Part shown: piece by piece, positions 25,513 through 33,586 of the stretch | How positions within the stretch are numbered: position 1 is the first letter of the stretch | Layout: every line of letters begins with the position of its first letter | Notes under the pieces: model-generated | Database searches by the model: none | The model's input: the letters and a program-made list of their open reading frames with translations, nothing else | What the model was told of the DNA's origin: nothing | Program-made: the position numbers and the translations under genes | Assembly (NCBI RefSeq): GCF_030815405.1 | Contig: NZ_JAUSWX010000001.1 | Location: 3,224,001 to 3,288,000 of the forward strand | Reading direction: 5' to 3' | DNA length: 64,000 nt | Source: Agromyces albus | Lineage (GTDB): Bacteria; Actinomycetota; Actinomycetes; Actinomycetales; Microbacteriaceae

Positions 25513-25599
25513 TCGCGCCCCGCCCTTCGGCACCGGCCGATGCATCCGCCGCGGAGAACCTGAGGTAGCATCACTCCACCCCTGAACACGGAGACCGGT

Positions 25600-26610
25600 G
25601 TGACCTCGACCCGAATCGCAGGCGGCCCCGGCATCCGCGCCAGGCGGATCGCGTCGGTCGTCACGGCTGCAGCCGTCATCACGGGCGTCGTCATGCTGTC
25701 CGGATTCCACACCGAGCTGCGTGAGATCGCTCCCAAGGGCACGGATGCCTCGAGCGAGGTCATCGGCTCGGCCGTCATCGGCATCCGCACGTTCACACCT
25801 CCGGGCAACCTCGTCGTCGACGCCGACCTCGAATACGGCGTGCGCGACGACGGAACGCTGCTCACCCTCGACGTCTGCAGCCCGCCCGAGAGCGTGCTCG
25901 GCGAAGCGCGTCCATCGGTGATCTCGATCCACGGCGGCAGCTGGGCGCGGGGCGACAAGGCCAACGCCGATTGGCGCAACGTGTGCCTCTGGCTCGCGAG
26001 CGAGGGGTTCGTCGCGGCATCCGTCAACTACCGGCTCGTGCCCGACGCACGCTTCCCAGCGGCGATCGATGACGTGGCGCTCGCCGTCGAGTGGCTGCGC
26101 GCACCCGAGCAGGTCGAGCGGTTCGGCATCGACCCCGAGCGCATCGGCGCGTTCGGCGGCTCGGCCGGCGGCAATCTCGCGGCGCTCCTCGGCATGACCG
26201 GCGAGGGCGCGCTCGATGAGGGGTCGCGCGTCGCCGCGGTGGCCGAGCTCTCGGGCCCCCTCGGGCTCGGCGCGGCCGAGCTGGAGGCCGACGCGGCATC
26301 CGATTGGCTGCGCACGATCGTCGGCGAGTACCTCGGGTGCGCGCCGGGGGCGGGTGAGGAGGCGTGCCCGCAAGCGTTGGATGCCTCGCCGGCCATGCGA
26401 ATCGACCCGAGCGACCCGCCCGTCTTCATCGGGCACGCCGACGCAGAGGCCGTTCCGCTCGGCCAGTCCACCCGGTTCGCCGCGGCGCTCGCCGCCGCCG
26501 GCGTGCCGGTCGAGCTCGCCGTGGTGCCGGGGGCGGCCCATTCGATCGGAATCCTCGACGAGGCGCTGCGGGCTCGCGTCGCGGCCTTCCTGCACACGCA
26601 CCTCGACTGA
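25600..26610 (+). CDS. Exported or membrane-anchored alpha/beta hydrolase (esterase)
   Basis: A 336-residue alpha/beta hydrolase of the hormone-sensitive lipase/BD-FAE type. One N-terminal hydrophobic segment (SVVTAAAVITGVVMLSGF) suggests export or membrane anchoring. Oxyanion motif SIHGGSWARG, nucleophile elbow FGGSAGGNLA (Ser), acid in the region FIGHADAEA, and catalytic His in GAAHSIGI are visible. The start is GTG with GGAG (25590-25593); TAGCAT at 25566-25571 could be the -10. It would cleave short acyl esters outside the membrane. Confidence 0.85.
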   Translation: MTSTRIAGGPGIRARRIASVVTAAAVITGVVMLSGFHTELREIAPKGTDASSEVIGSAVIGIRTFTPPGNLVVDADLEYGVRDDGTLLTLDVCSPPESVLGEARPSVISIHGGSWARGDKANADWRNVCLWLASEGFVAASVNYRLVPDARFPAAIDDVALAVEWLRAPEQVERFGIDPERIGAFGGSAGGNLAALLGMTGEGALDEGSRVAAVAELSGPLGLGAAELEADAASDWLRTIVGEYLGCAPGAGEEACPQALDASPAMRIDPSDPPVFIGHADAEAVPLGQSTRFAAALAAAGVPVELAVVPGAAHSIGILDEALRARVAAFLHTHLD

Positions 26611-26687
26611 CGACCGAGCGCAACCCCTGCCACGGTTCGCCGGGCGAGTCGTAGGCTCGGCTCAGCCAGCGACCCGGGAGCACGACG

Positions 26688-27728
26688 ATGTCCGACCACG
26701 ACTCACCCGCCGAGCTGTCGCGCGAGGACTGGCGCGTCATCCTCAAGCGCACCGTGCACGAGTACCGCATCAACCAGGTGTACGACATGGCGGCCGCGCT
26801 CACCTACTACGCGGTGCTCGCGGTCTTCCCCGCCCTCCTCGCGACGCTCGCGACCGTCGGCATCTTCGGCAGCGCCGAAGCGGGCGCCGAGAACGCGCTC
26901 CAGGTGATCGAGGACCTCGGCGGGGAATCCGTCGCGGCGGCACTGCGCGAGCCGCTCGCACAGCTCGTGAACGCGTCGAACGCGGCACTCGCCTTCGTCA
27001 CGGGACTGGTCGGCGTGGTGTGGGCGGCATCGAGCTTCGTCGGCGCGTTCGGCCGGGGCATGAACCGCATCTATGGCGTCGGCGAGGGACGTCCGTTCTG
27101 GGAGATGCGACCCACGATGATCGGCGTCTCGGCGTTGATCGTGGTGCTCGGCGCGATCGTGGCCTTCGCACTCATCGTGAGCGGGCCCGTGGCGGACTCG
27201 CTCGCCCGGGTGCTCGGCCTCGACGAGGGCGTCGTGCTCTGGTGGGACCTCGCGAAGCTCCCCGTGCTCGTCGGCATCGCGATCCTCGTGATCGCCGTGC
27301 TCTACTGGGCGGCGCCGAACGTGAGGCGCCGCAACGTGCGCTGGCTCAGTGTCGGCGCGGTGGGCGCGATGCTCGCGTGGATCGTCACGACGGCGCTGTT
27401 CTGGCTCTACGTGTTCGGATTCGGCGGCTACCAGCGCACGTTCGGCGTCGTGGGCGGGATCATCGCGTTCCTCCTGTGGGTGTGGCTGTCGAATCTCGCG
27501 ATGATGTTCGGGGCGGTGCTCGACACCGAGGTGGAGCGCGCCCGCCAGCTTCGCGCCGGCGTCATCGCCGAGGAGCACGTGCAGCTTTCACTGCGCGACG
27601 ACCGGCTCATCGAGAAGAACCGCGAGCAGCGTGCGGGTGACATCCGCGACTCGGCCGCGATGCGCGACGACACCGCCGTCGACGGGCTCGCGCGGCCGGC
27701 TGACCCGGCCCTGCCGTCCGACGAGTGA
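26688..27728 (+). CDS. YihY/BrkB-family integral membrane protein
   Basis: A 346-residue protein with six hydrophobic segments and the family signature MAAALTYYAVLAVFPALLA. The later VVWAASSFVGAFGRGMNRIY and YWAAPNVRRRNVRW are also typical. Function in the family is unsettled; it was once wrongly called ribonuclease BN. ATG after CGGGAG (26676-26681), with TAGGCT (26652-26657) as a likely -10. The C-terminus is hydrophilic and charged. It lies upstream of, and in the same direction as, the two-component genes. Confidence 0.9.
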   Translation: MSDHDSPAELSREDWRVILKRTVHEYRINQVYDMAAALTYYAVLAVFPALLATLATVGIFGSAEAGAENALQVIEDLGGESVAAALREPLAQLVNASNAALAFVTGLVGVVWAASSFVGAFGRGMNRIYGVGEGRPFWEMRPTMIGVSALIVVLGAIVAFALIVSGPVADSLARVLGLDEGVVLWWDLAKLPVLVGIAILVIAVLYWAAPNVRRRNVRWLSVGAVGAMLAWIVTTALFWLYVFGFGGYQRTFGVVGGIIAFLLWVWLSNLAMMFGAVLDTEVERARQLRAGVIAEEHVQLSLRDDRLIEKNREQRAGDIRDSAAMRDDTAVDGLARPADPALPSDE

Positions 27729-27743
27729 TCGGACCACGCCGAG

Positions 27744-27771
27744 CCCCTACTCCGGTACTGCCGCGGAATGG
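27744..27771 (+). promoter_or_regulatory. Conserved motif upstream of the two-component operon
   Basis: The stretch from CCCCTACTCCGGTA to GGAATGG matches the site before the acyltransferase gene (30453-30480) at 21 of 28 positions. It lies 50 bp before the sensor kinase start and may be the binding site of the response regulator encoded at 29142. Confidence 0.5.
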
Positions 27772-27822
27772 TTCGGCGGAGGGATGCAGGCGCGGATGCC
27801 GCGTGGAAGAGTGACTCGCACG

Positions 27823-29145
27823 ATGCACGAGAGCCAGAACACCGACCAGCGCGCCATTCCCACGGTGCCCGAGCCGTCCGCGCCGCCACAGGCGCCCGAG
27901 CCGCCGAAGCCGCCCAAGCCGCCGCGAGTGCCAAGAGCGACGCCCGCGCAGATCGCCGAAGGCGCGGTCGACCGCGCCGACGAAGAGCGCCAGTTCCGCG
28001 CGTGGATGTGGGTGACCACGTCGCTGCTCGCCTTCATGCTCTTCACCGTGTCGGTGCCGCTCGCCGCGACCGTCTACGGGGTGCACCTCCTCGCGGCGTT
28101 CGGCACGAGCCTCCTGCTCTCGGCGGCGATCCCGCTCGCGATCCGGCTGCCGTGGCTCGCGATCGGCCTCGCGACCGCAGGCCTGCTGACCTTCGCGCTG
28201 CTCTCGGCCGGCTCCGACGGTGCCCCGTGGCCATGGCCGGTCACGGCGATCATCGGGCAGGGCGCACTCCTCGTCGTGCTCGGCCTCCTCGCGCCGTGGT
28301 GGCAGGGACTCGCCGCCTGGGCGGCGACCATGCTCGTCACCGCCCCGTTCGGGTTCGTCGACGCGGGCGCAGCCGGCAACGCCGTGACGGGAGCCGCGAT
28401 CACCGCCCTGGCGCTCGCGGTCGCCGTGGCCATCGCGCAACGGCGGGTGATCGGCGTCGAGCTGTTCCGCGAGCGCGCGCACTCCGCCGACGAGCAGCAG
28501 CGCCGCATCCTCGTCGAGGAGCGCACCCGCATCGCCCGTGAGCTCCACGACGTGGTCGCGCACGGGCTCTCGATCATCCACGTGCAGGCCACGAGCGCGC
28601 CCTATCGCGTCGAGGGGCTCAGCGACGGCGCGCGAGCCGAGTTCGCCGAGATCGCGACCTCCGCCCGCACCGCGATGGCCGAGATGCGGCAACTCCTCGG
28701 CGTGCTGAGGAGCGCGGATGCCGCGGCCGACACCGCGCCGCAGCCCGGTCTCGCCGAGCTGCCGGCGCTCGCGGCATCCGTCGAACGCGCCGGAGTGCCC
28801 GTGACGCTCGAGCTCGGCGATCGACTCCCCGAGGGCGGACTCGCGGCGACCGCCGCCTACCGCATCGTGCAGGAGGCCCTCAGCAACGTCGTGCGCCATG
28901 CACCCGGTGCCGCGACCCACGTGTCGGCCGAAGTGCTCGCGGGCGATCTCGTCGTGGGCATCGAGAACGACGCATCACCGGATGCCGCTGCACTCGACGT
29001 GAAGGGCGACGGCGGCCAGGGGCTCATCGGCATGCGCGAGCGCGCGGCGCTGCTCGGTGGCAGCATAGAGTTCGGCGAGCAGCCCGGGGGCGGGTTCCGG
29101 GTGCTCGCGACGTTGCCGCTCGAGCCCGACGGAGGAATGGCGTGA
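27823..29145 (+). CDS. Sensor histidine kinase, DesK/NarL-partner type
   Basis: A 440-residue membrane kinase. A proline-rich N-terminal tail (~50 residues) is followed by about five to six membrane segments without a large external domain, then a HisKA_3 dimerisation domain with the phospho-acceptor in [20 protein letters not shown], and an HATPase domain with the N-box [18 protein letters not shown] and the G-box [16 protein letters not shown]. The signal is unknown. Start is uncertain: ATG 27823 lies after GGAAGAG, but in-frame ATGs at 27784 and 27796 are possible. The stop overlaps the regulator start (GTGA). Confidence 0.9.
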   Translation: MHESQNTDQRAIPTVPEPSAPPQAPEPPKPPKPPRVPRATPAQIAEGAVDRADEERQFRAWMWVTTSLLAFMLFTVSVPLAATVYGVHLLAAFGTSLLLSAAIPLAIRLPWLAIGLATAGLLTFALLSAGSDGAPWPWPVTAIIGQGALLVVLGLLAPWWQGLAAWAATMLVTAPFGFVDAGAAGNAVTGAAITALALAVAVAIAQRRVIGVELFRERAHSADEQQRRILVEERTRIARELHDVVAHGLSIIHVQATSAPYRVEGLSDGARAEFAEIATSARTAMAEMRQLLGVLRSADAAADTAPQPGLAELPALAASVERAGVPVTLELGDRLPEGGLAATAAYRIVQEALSNVVRHAPGAATHVSAEVLAGDLVVGIENDASPDAAALDVKGDGGQGLIGMRERAALLGGSIEFGEQPGGGFRVLATLPLEPDGGMA

Positions 29146-29813
29146 CGATCTCGGTGCTGATCGCCGACGATCAGGCGATGGTGCGAGCCGGGTTCGCCGC
29201 CGTGCTCGCGGCGCAACCGGGCATCGAGGTGGTGGGCCAGGCCGCCGACGGGGTCGAGGCGGTCTCGCTCGCGCAGCGCCTGCGCCCAGACGTGGTCGTC
29301 ATGGACGTGCGGATGCCGCTGCAGAACGGCATCGAGGCGACCCGCGCCCTGCAGACCCCGCCGCGCAGTTCCGACTACGTGCCGCGCGTGCTCATGCTCA
29401 CGACGTTCGACATCGACGACTACGTCTACGAGGCGCTGCGCGCCGGGGCGAGCGGGTTTCTCCTGAAGGACGCAACTCCTGAAGAGCTCGTGGCCGCCGT
29501 GCGCATCGTCGCCGGCGGCGATGCCCTCCTCGCCCCGAGCGTCACCCGTCGCCTCATCGAGGACTTCGCCCGGTCGGGGCCGCCGCCGCGGCCGTCGGGC
29601 ACCCGGCTCGCCGCACTCACCGAGCGTGAACGCGAAGTGCTCACCCTCGTGGGCCGCGGCCTGTCGAACTCCGAGATCGCTGCGGCGCTCTTCATCGCCG
29701 AGCAGACGGTGAAGACGCACGTGAGCAAGGTGCTGCAGAAGCTCGGGCTGCGCGATCGCGTGCACGCCGTCGTGCTCGCGTACGACACCGGGCTCGTGCA
29801 GCCCGGATCCTGA
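29142..29813 (+). CDS. LuxR/NarL-family response regulator
   Basis: A 223-residue regulator. The receiver domain has acidic residues in [11 protein letters not shown], the phospho-acceptor Asp in VVVMDVRMP, Thr in LMLTTFD and Lys in [10 protein letters not shown]. The C-terminal LuxR-type helix-turn-helix is [20 protein letters not shown] followed by [17 protein letters not shown]. It is the partner of the kinase just upstream, with which it overlaps by four bases. Candidate target sites are the paired motifs at 27744 and 30451. Confidence 0.94.
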   Translation: MTISVLIADDQAMVRAGFAAVLAAQPGIEVVGQAADGVEAVSLAQRLRPDVVVMDVRMPLQNGIEATRALQTPPRSSDYVPRVLMLTTFDIDDYVYEALRAGASGFLLKDATPEELVAAVRIVAGGDALLAPSVTRRLIEDFARSGPPPRPSGTRLAALTEREREVLTLVGRGLSNSEIAAALFIAEQTVKTHVSKVLQKLGLRDRVHAVVLAYDTGLVQPGS

Positions 29814-29837
29814 CCGGTTCCTGACCCCGATCCTCGA

Positions 29838-30341
29838 TCACCTGGGCGACAGCACCAGCAGCGAGCTCGAGGCGGTCGCGACGAGGTTCCCGTCCTCGTC
29901 GGTCACAGTGCCCTCGGCGAAGACCACGCGCCGTCCGTCTTTCGTGACGGTTCCCGTGCCCCTCAGCGGGCCCGTGTCGAGCGTGACCGGCCGCAGGTAG
30001 CTGACCTTGAGCTCGATCGACGTGTACCCGGTGCCTCGCTCGAGCGTCGTGTGCGTCGCGCAGCCGATGACCGTGTCGAGCAGCGTGCACAGCAGTCCGC
30101 CGTGCACGATGCCGAGCGGGTTGTAGTGCTCCTCGCCGGGGGTGCACGTGATGACCACGCGCCCACGTTCGGCCTCGGCCAGCTCGAAGTTCATGAGCAC
30201 CCCCATCGGCGGCCATGCCGCCGTCCCGTCGCGCACCGCATGCAGGTACTCGAGGCCGCTCATGCCGACCACCTGATGGGCGATCGCGAGCGGATCGACC
30301 CACTCGAACGACTTGCTCCTGAGTGCTGTCGCGTCGGTCAT
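29838..30341 (-). CDS. PaaI-like hotdog thioesterase
   Basis: A 167-residue hotdog-fold protein with the PaaI-type active-site stretch NPLGIVHGGLLCTLLDTVIG and SIELKVSYLRPV. It probably hydrolyses an aromatic or short acyl-CoA. It differs from paaI at 10119 in length and motif detail, so it is not a recent copy. ATG after GGAAGAGGG. Single gene, convergent with the response regulator gene. Confidence 0.85.
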   Translation of the reverse strand: MTDATALRSKSFEWVDPLAIAHQVVGMSGLEYLHAVRDGTAAWPPMGVLMNFELAEAERGRVVITCTPGEEHYNPLGIVHGGLLCTLLDTVIGCATHTTLERGTGYTSIELKVSYLRPVTLDTGPLRGTGTVTKDGRRVVFAEGTVTDEDGNLVATASSSLLVLSPR

Positions 30342-30450
30342 GGCGCCCTCTTCCCCGACGAAGCGGACCGCCCGCTTGAGTCGTCCACCCAGCGTCGTCC
30401 TGCGAGGCCGCCGCGTAAAGCCCTGATTCCGACTGCTGGAGCGGGCGCGC

Positions 30451-30480
30451 GACCCCTACCCCGGTAGGGGTCGGGAATGG
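30451..30480. promoter_or_regulatory. Perfect palindrome upstream of the acyltransferase gene
   Basis: Ten-base arms GACCCCTACC (30451-30460) and GGTAGGGGTC (30463-30472) separated by CC, followed by GGGAATGG. It is closely related to the site at 27744. A dimeric regulator binding here would sit about 90 bp before the start codon. The rest of the 220-bp gap holds nothing else I can name. Confidence 0.6.
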
Positions 30481-30561
30481 CTCCCCGGGGTGATGGGCTC
30501 ACCGATACCGCGTTCCTAACCTGCCCTCGTGGGCGGAGGAACCGCCAGGAAGGGACCGGTC

Positions 30562-31917
30562 ATGACCGACACGCTCGGACGCCGCATCGCGACATCCGCC
30601 CCCACCAGGGTTCACCGGGACTCCAGCATCGACGCGATCCGGGTCGTGCTGCTCGTCGCGGTGTTCGCCCTGCACGCGACGATGGTCGGCGTGAGCGTCG
30701 GCCCCGACGGACCGATCCTGCAGAACGCCCTAGACGGCCAGGCGTGGTTCGGCCCGGTCAGCTGGGTCGTGCAGATCATGCCGCTCTTCTTCATCGCGGG
30801 CGGCTTCTCGAGCTACCGCCACTGGCAGTCGATGCGAGCGCGAGGGGCGAGCAGCAGCGAGTACGTGCGTGCTCGGCTCGAGCGACTCGTGCGCCCGGCG
30901 ATCGCGCTCGTGATCGTCGTCGCCGTGGCGGTCATCGCGCTCACGATGTCGGGGATGCCGGCGGACATCGTCGCGACCGCGGGGTTCCGCATCGGCCAGC
31001 CGCTGTGGTTCCTCGGCGTCTACGTCGCGACCTCGGCGCTCGTGCCGCTGCTCGTCCGGGCGCACGAGCGGGCCAGGGTGCTCACCCCCGTGGCCCTGCT
31101 CGCGGCCGTCGTCTCGGTCGACGTCGTGCGGATGGCGACCGGCATCGACGGGATCGGGTTCGTCAATCTGCTCCTCGTGTGGCTGCTCGTGCAGCAGCTC
31201 GGCTTCTGGCTCGCCGACGGCGGGATCGATCGCGTCCGGCGCAGCACGCTCGGTGCCGTGGCCGCCGGGTCGCTCGCCTTCCTCACCGTGCTCACCGTGA
31301 TCGGCCCCTACGACGTCGACATGCTCGAGAACCTCAACCCGCCCACGGTGTGCCTCGTCGTGCTCGGCATCGCGCAGCTCGCGCTCTTCCAGCTCGTGCG
31401 ACCTCGGTTGCGTGATGTGACCGATGGACCGGATGCCTCGCGGCTCGTCTCGGCCGTCGGCGAGCGCGCCATGACGGTCTACCTGTGGCACATGCCCGTG
31501 CTCATCGCGCTCGCGGGTGCGAGCCTCGTCGCCGAGTCGACGTTCGGAGTGCCGCTGCCCGAGCCGCTGAGCCTCGAGTGGTGGGCGACCCGGCCGATCT
31601 GGCTCACCGTCGCGGCCATGGCCGTCGTGCCCGTGGCGCTTGCGATGGGTCGGTTCGAGCGAGGGCCGCGGGGATCGCGGCGAGAGGCCGGCCGGCCGGC
31701 CCTCGCGCTGCCGCAAGGGCGCTCCACCGTCGTCGATGCCGCGTGCGCCGTGGCGGGCGTCGCGGTGCTCCTCATCGCCGGGTTCGGGCCGATTCCGGCG
31801 CTCATCGCGCTCGCGCTGCTCATCATCTCGCTCCGCGGCAGCGCCACACTCTCCCGAGGCCGCACCGCGTCGGTGTCGCCCGGCATGAAGCCTTCCCGAA
31901 CAGTGCGCAAAATGTAA
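30562..31917 (+). CDS. Membrane acyltransferase, acyltransferase-3 family
   Basis: A 451-residue protein with about ten to eleven membrane helices. The N-terminal segment SIDAIRVVLLVAVFALHATM carries the family's conserved R and H; SYRHWQSMR and RLERLVRPAIAL follow. Members O-acylate sugars, lipids or peptides in the envelope; the target here is unknown. ATG follows GGAAGG. A hairpin at 31954-31985 probably ends the transcript. Confidence 0.87.
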   Translation: MTDTLGRRIATSAPTRVHRDSSIDAIRVVLLVAVFALHATMVGVSVGPDGPILQNALDGQAWFGPVSWVVQIMPLFFIAGGFSSYRHWQSMRARGASSSEYVRARLERLVRPAIALVIVVAVAVIALTMSGMPADIVATAGFRIGQPLWFLGVYVATSALVPLLVRAHERARVLTPVALLAAVVSVDVVRMATGIDGIGFVNLLLVWLLVQQLGFWLADGGIDRVRRSTLGAVAAGSLAFLTVLTVIGPYDVDMLENLNPPTVCLVVLGIAQLALFQLVRPRLRDVTDGPDASRLVSAVGERAMTVYLWHMPVLIALAGASLVAESTFGVPLPEPLSLEWWATRPIWLTVAAMAVVPVALAMGRFERGPRGSRREAGRPALALPQGRSTVVDAACAVAGVAVLLIAGFGPIPALIALALLIISLRGSATLSRGRTASVSPGMKPSRTVRKM

Positions 31918-31953
31918 CAGACCGGTAACGGCGAGCTGGGTACACTCGATCTC

Positions 31954-31985
31954 GGAGGGGCCCACGGAGTACCGAGGGCCCCTCC
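31954..31985. terminator. GC-rich hairpin after the acyltransferase gene
   Basis: A ten-base perfect stem GGAGGGGCCC / GGGCCCCTCC with a 12-base loop. No T-run. A TACACT (31941-31946) just upstream could be the -10 of a promoter for the following gene, in which case the hairpin would be in its leader. Confidence 0.55.
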
Positions 31986-32056
31986 ACCACGTGATCGAGA
32001 GAGCTCGCCGCGGCATCCGTTACCGCTTCGAAATGCGCATGAGGTGGGATGGGAGC

Positions 32057-32662
32057 ATGGCGACTGATCCGATCACCGTGTCGATCCGGCGCGAGGTCGA
32101 CCCGGCGCGCATCTCCGAGGCGACGGCTTGGGTGCAGACGGGGGTGAACCTCGCGAACAAGTACCCGGGATTCCTCGGTTCCGGCTGGGTGCGCGCGGGC
32201 GAGCAGTCGCAGGTCTGGCACATGCTCTACCGGTTCGCGAACGAGCAGACGCTCGAGGCGTGGGAGCAGTCGCCCGAGCGCAGCTGGTGGCTCTCGATGG
32301 GCGAGGGCTTCGTGCGCTCCGAGCGCAGCAGGCGCCGCACGGGCATCGAGGGCTGGTTCGACGAGCCGGCGACGGGGTCGATTCCCGTGACGGATGCCGC
32401 GGCATCCGCATCCCACGACGCCGCCGTCACCGCAGCACCACCCCGCTGGAAGCAAGCCGTGACCATCTGGCTCGGCTTCTTCCCGGTGAACCTGCTCTTC
32501 GCCTACGTCGTCGCGCCCGTGCCCGGCTGGGGCGAACTGCCGATCTGGGTGCGCGCCCTCGCCACGACGCTCGTGCTCACTCCCGTCATGACGTACTGGG
32601 TGCTCCCCCTCGTGACCCGCACGCTGCGCCCCTGGCTCGCGCGCCACCCGGTGGTTGAGTAG
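32057..32662 (+). CDS. Antibiotic biosynthesis monooxygenase-like protein with membrane helices
   Basis: A 201-residue protein. The first ~100 residues form an ABM-type dimeric alpha/beta-barrel domain (VSIRREVDPARISEATAWVQ, YPGFLGSGWVR, MLYRFANEQTLEAWEQS). The C-terminal third has two hydrophobic helices (VTIWLGFFPVNLLFAYVV and TLVLTPVMTYWVLPL). This ABM-plus-two-helix form is common in actinobacteria with no firm function. ATG after GGGAG. An in-frame upstream extension to 31991 lacks a ribosome site. Confidence 0.82.
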   Translation: MATDPITVSIRREVDPARISEATAWVQTGVNLANKYPGFLGSGWVRAGEQSQVWHMLYRFANEQTLEAWEQSPERSWWLSMGEGFVRSERSRRRTGIEGWFDEPATGSIPVTDAAASASHDAAVTAAPPRWKQAVTIWLGFFPVNLLFAYVVAPVPGWGELPIWVRALATTLVLTPVMTYWVLPLVTRTLRPWLARHPVVE

Positions 32663-32713
32663 CGGCGCGCGCAGCGCGGGCGCCGGCAGGGCCACGCCCG
32701 CACGCGACATCCG

Positions 32714-33496
32714 TCAGCGCACGCCGCGGATCCGTCGCGAGAGGGTCGCCGCCGCTTCCTTCACCGCAGGCACCGCCTCGGCCAGCAACTCGCGCGCGGC
32801 GTCGTCGGGGTAGGTGATCGCGATCGCCGCCGCGGGCCAGCCGAGGTGGTCGACGACCGCCGCCCCGACCGAGGCGAGCCCCGAGGTGACCTCACCGTCC
32901 TCGTGCGCCGAGCCGCGCGCACGAACCTCGGCCAGCACGCGCTTCAGTCGTCCGTAGTTCCATTCGGCGGCATCCCCTTCGGGCGCCGGATGCCGCGACT
33001 CGAACGCCGCACGATCGGGATACAGCGCTCGCAACTGCGCCGGCGGGAGCTCGGCGAGCATCGCGCGGCCGGTCGCCGTGAGGTGCGCGGGCAGCCGCAC
33101 GCCCACGTCGGTGACGAGCGACGGCCGCCGGGGAGCGCGCTCCTCGACGAGGTAGACCACATCGCATCCGTGCAGCACGGCGAGGTGGCCGCTCTCGCCG
33201 AGGCGGTCGACGATCGCGGCGACGAGCGGCCGCCCGAGTCTCGCGAGCGGCTGTTGCCGCGAGAAGCCGCTCGACAGCTCGAATGCCGCGACGCCGAGTC
33301 CGTAGCGCCGCTCCTCGGGAAGATGCAGCACGAAGCCGCGCTCCTGCATGACGGCGAGGAGGTGGTAGACGGTCGAGCGCGGCAGGCCGAGGGCCGTGGC
33401 GATCGTCGCGGCGGGCACCGGACCGCGCTGAGCCGCGAGGTGGATGAGGATCGCGAGCGTCTGGTCGGCCGCGGGCACCTTCGTCGATTCGCTCAC
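32714..33496 (-). CDS. hutR: IclR-family regulator of histidine utilisation
   Basis: A 260-residue IclR-type regulator. The N-terminal winged helix-turn-helix contains AATIATALGLPRSTVYHLLA; the C-terminal effector domain has HLTATGRAMLAELPPAQLRA and DGEVTSGLASVGAAVVDH. It is divergent from hutH, and two identical-format palindromes stand before hutH and hutU, so assignment as the hut regulator is well supported by context. GTG start with TAGGCT six bases upstream, i.e. a leaderless message. Confidence 0.83.
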   Translation of the reverse strand: MSESTKVPAADQTLAILIHLAAQRGPVPAATIATALGLPRSTVYHLLAVMQERGFVLHLPEERRYGLGVAAFELSSGFSRQQPLARLGRPLVAAIVDRLGESGHLAVLHGCDVVYLVEERAPRRPSLVTDVGVRLPAHLTATGRAMLAELPPAQLRALYPDRAAFESRHPAPEGDAAEWNYGRLKRVLAEVRARGSAHEDGEVTSGLASVGAAVVDHLGWPAAAIAITYPDDAARELLAEAVPAVKEAAATLSRRIRGVR

Positions 33497-33502
33497 AGCG
33501 GC

Positions 33503-33508
33503 AGCCTA
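33503..33508 (-). promoter_or_regulatory. -10 element of the leaderless hutR transcript
   Basis: TAGGCT on the minus strand, exactly six bases before the GTG start codon. Confidence 0.55.
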
Positions 33509-33515
33509 CGCCCGT

Positions 33516-33531
33516 GTCCGGGATCCCGGAC
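33516..33531. promoter_or_regulatory. HutR operator 1, hutR-hutH intergenic
   Basis: The perfect 16-bp palindrome GTCCGGGATCCCGGAC. It ends 55 bp before the hutH ATG and begins seven bases beyond the hutR -10, so it could both activate hutH and repress hutR. Confidence 0.75.
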
Positions 33532-33550
33532 GGATGCCGCGAGCACGGCA

Positions 33551-33579
33551 TTCCCGCGCGCGCGAGCGCGGTGTGGAAT
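33551..33579 (+). promoter_or_regulatory. Putative hutH promoter
   Basis: TTCCCG (33551-33556), a 17-bp spacer and TGGAAT (33574-33579), seven bases before the ATG at 33587. The elements are weak, as expected for an activator-dependent promoter. Confidence 0.4.
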
Positions 33580-33586
33580 CGGATGC

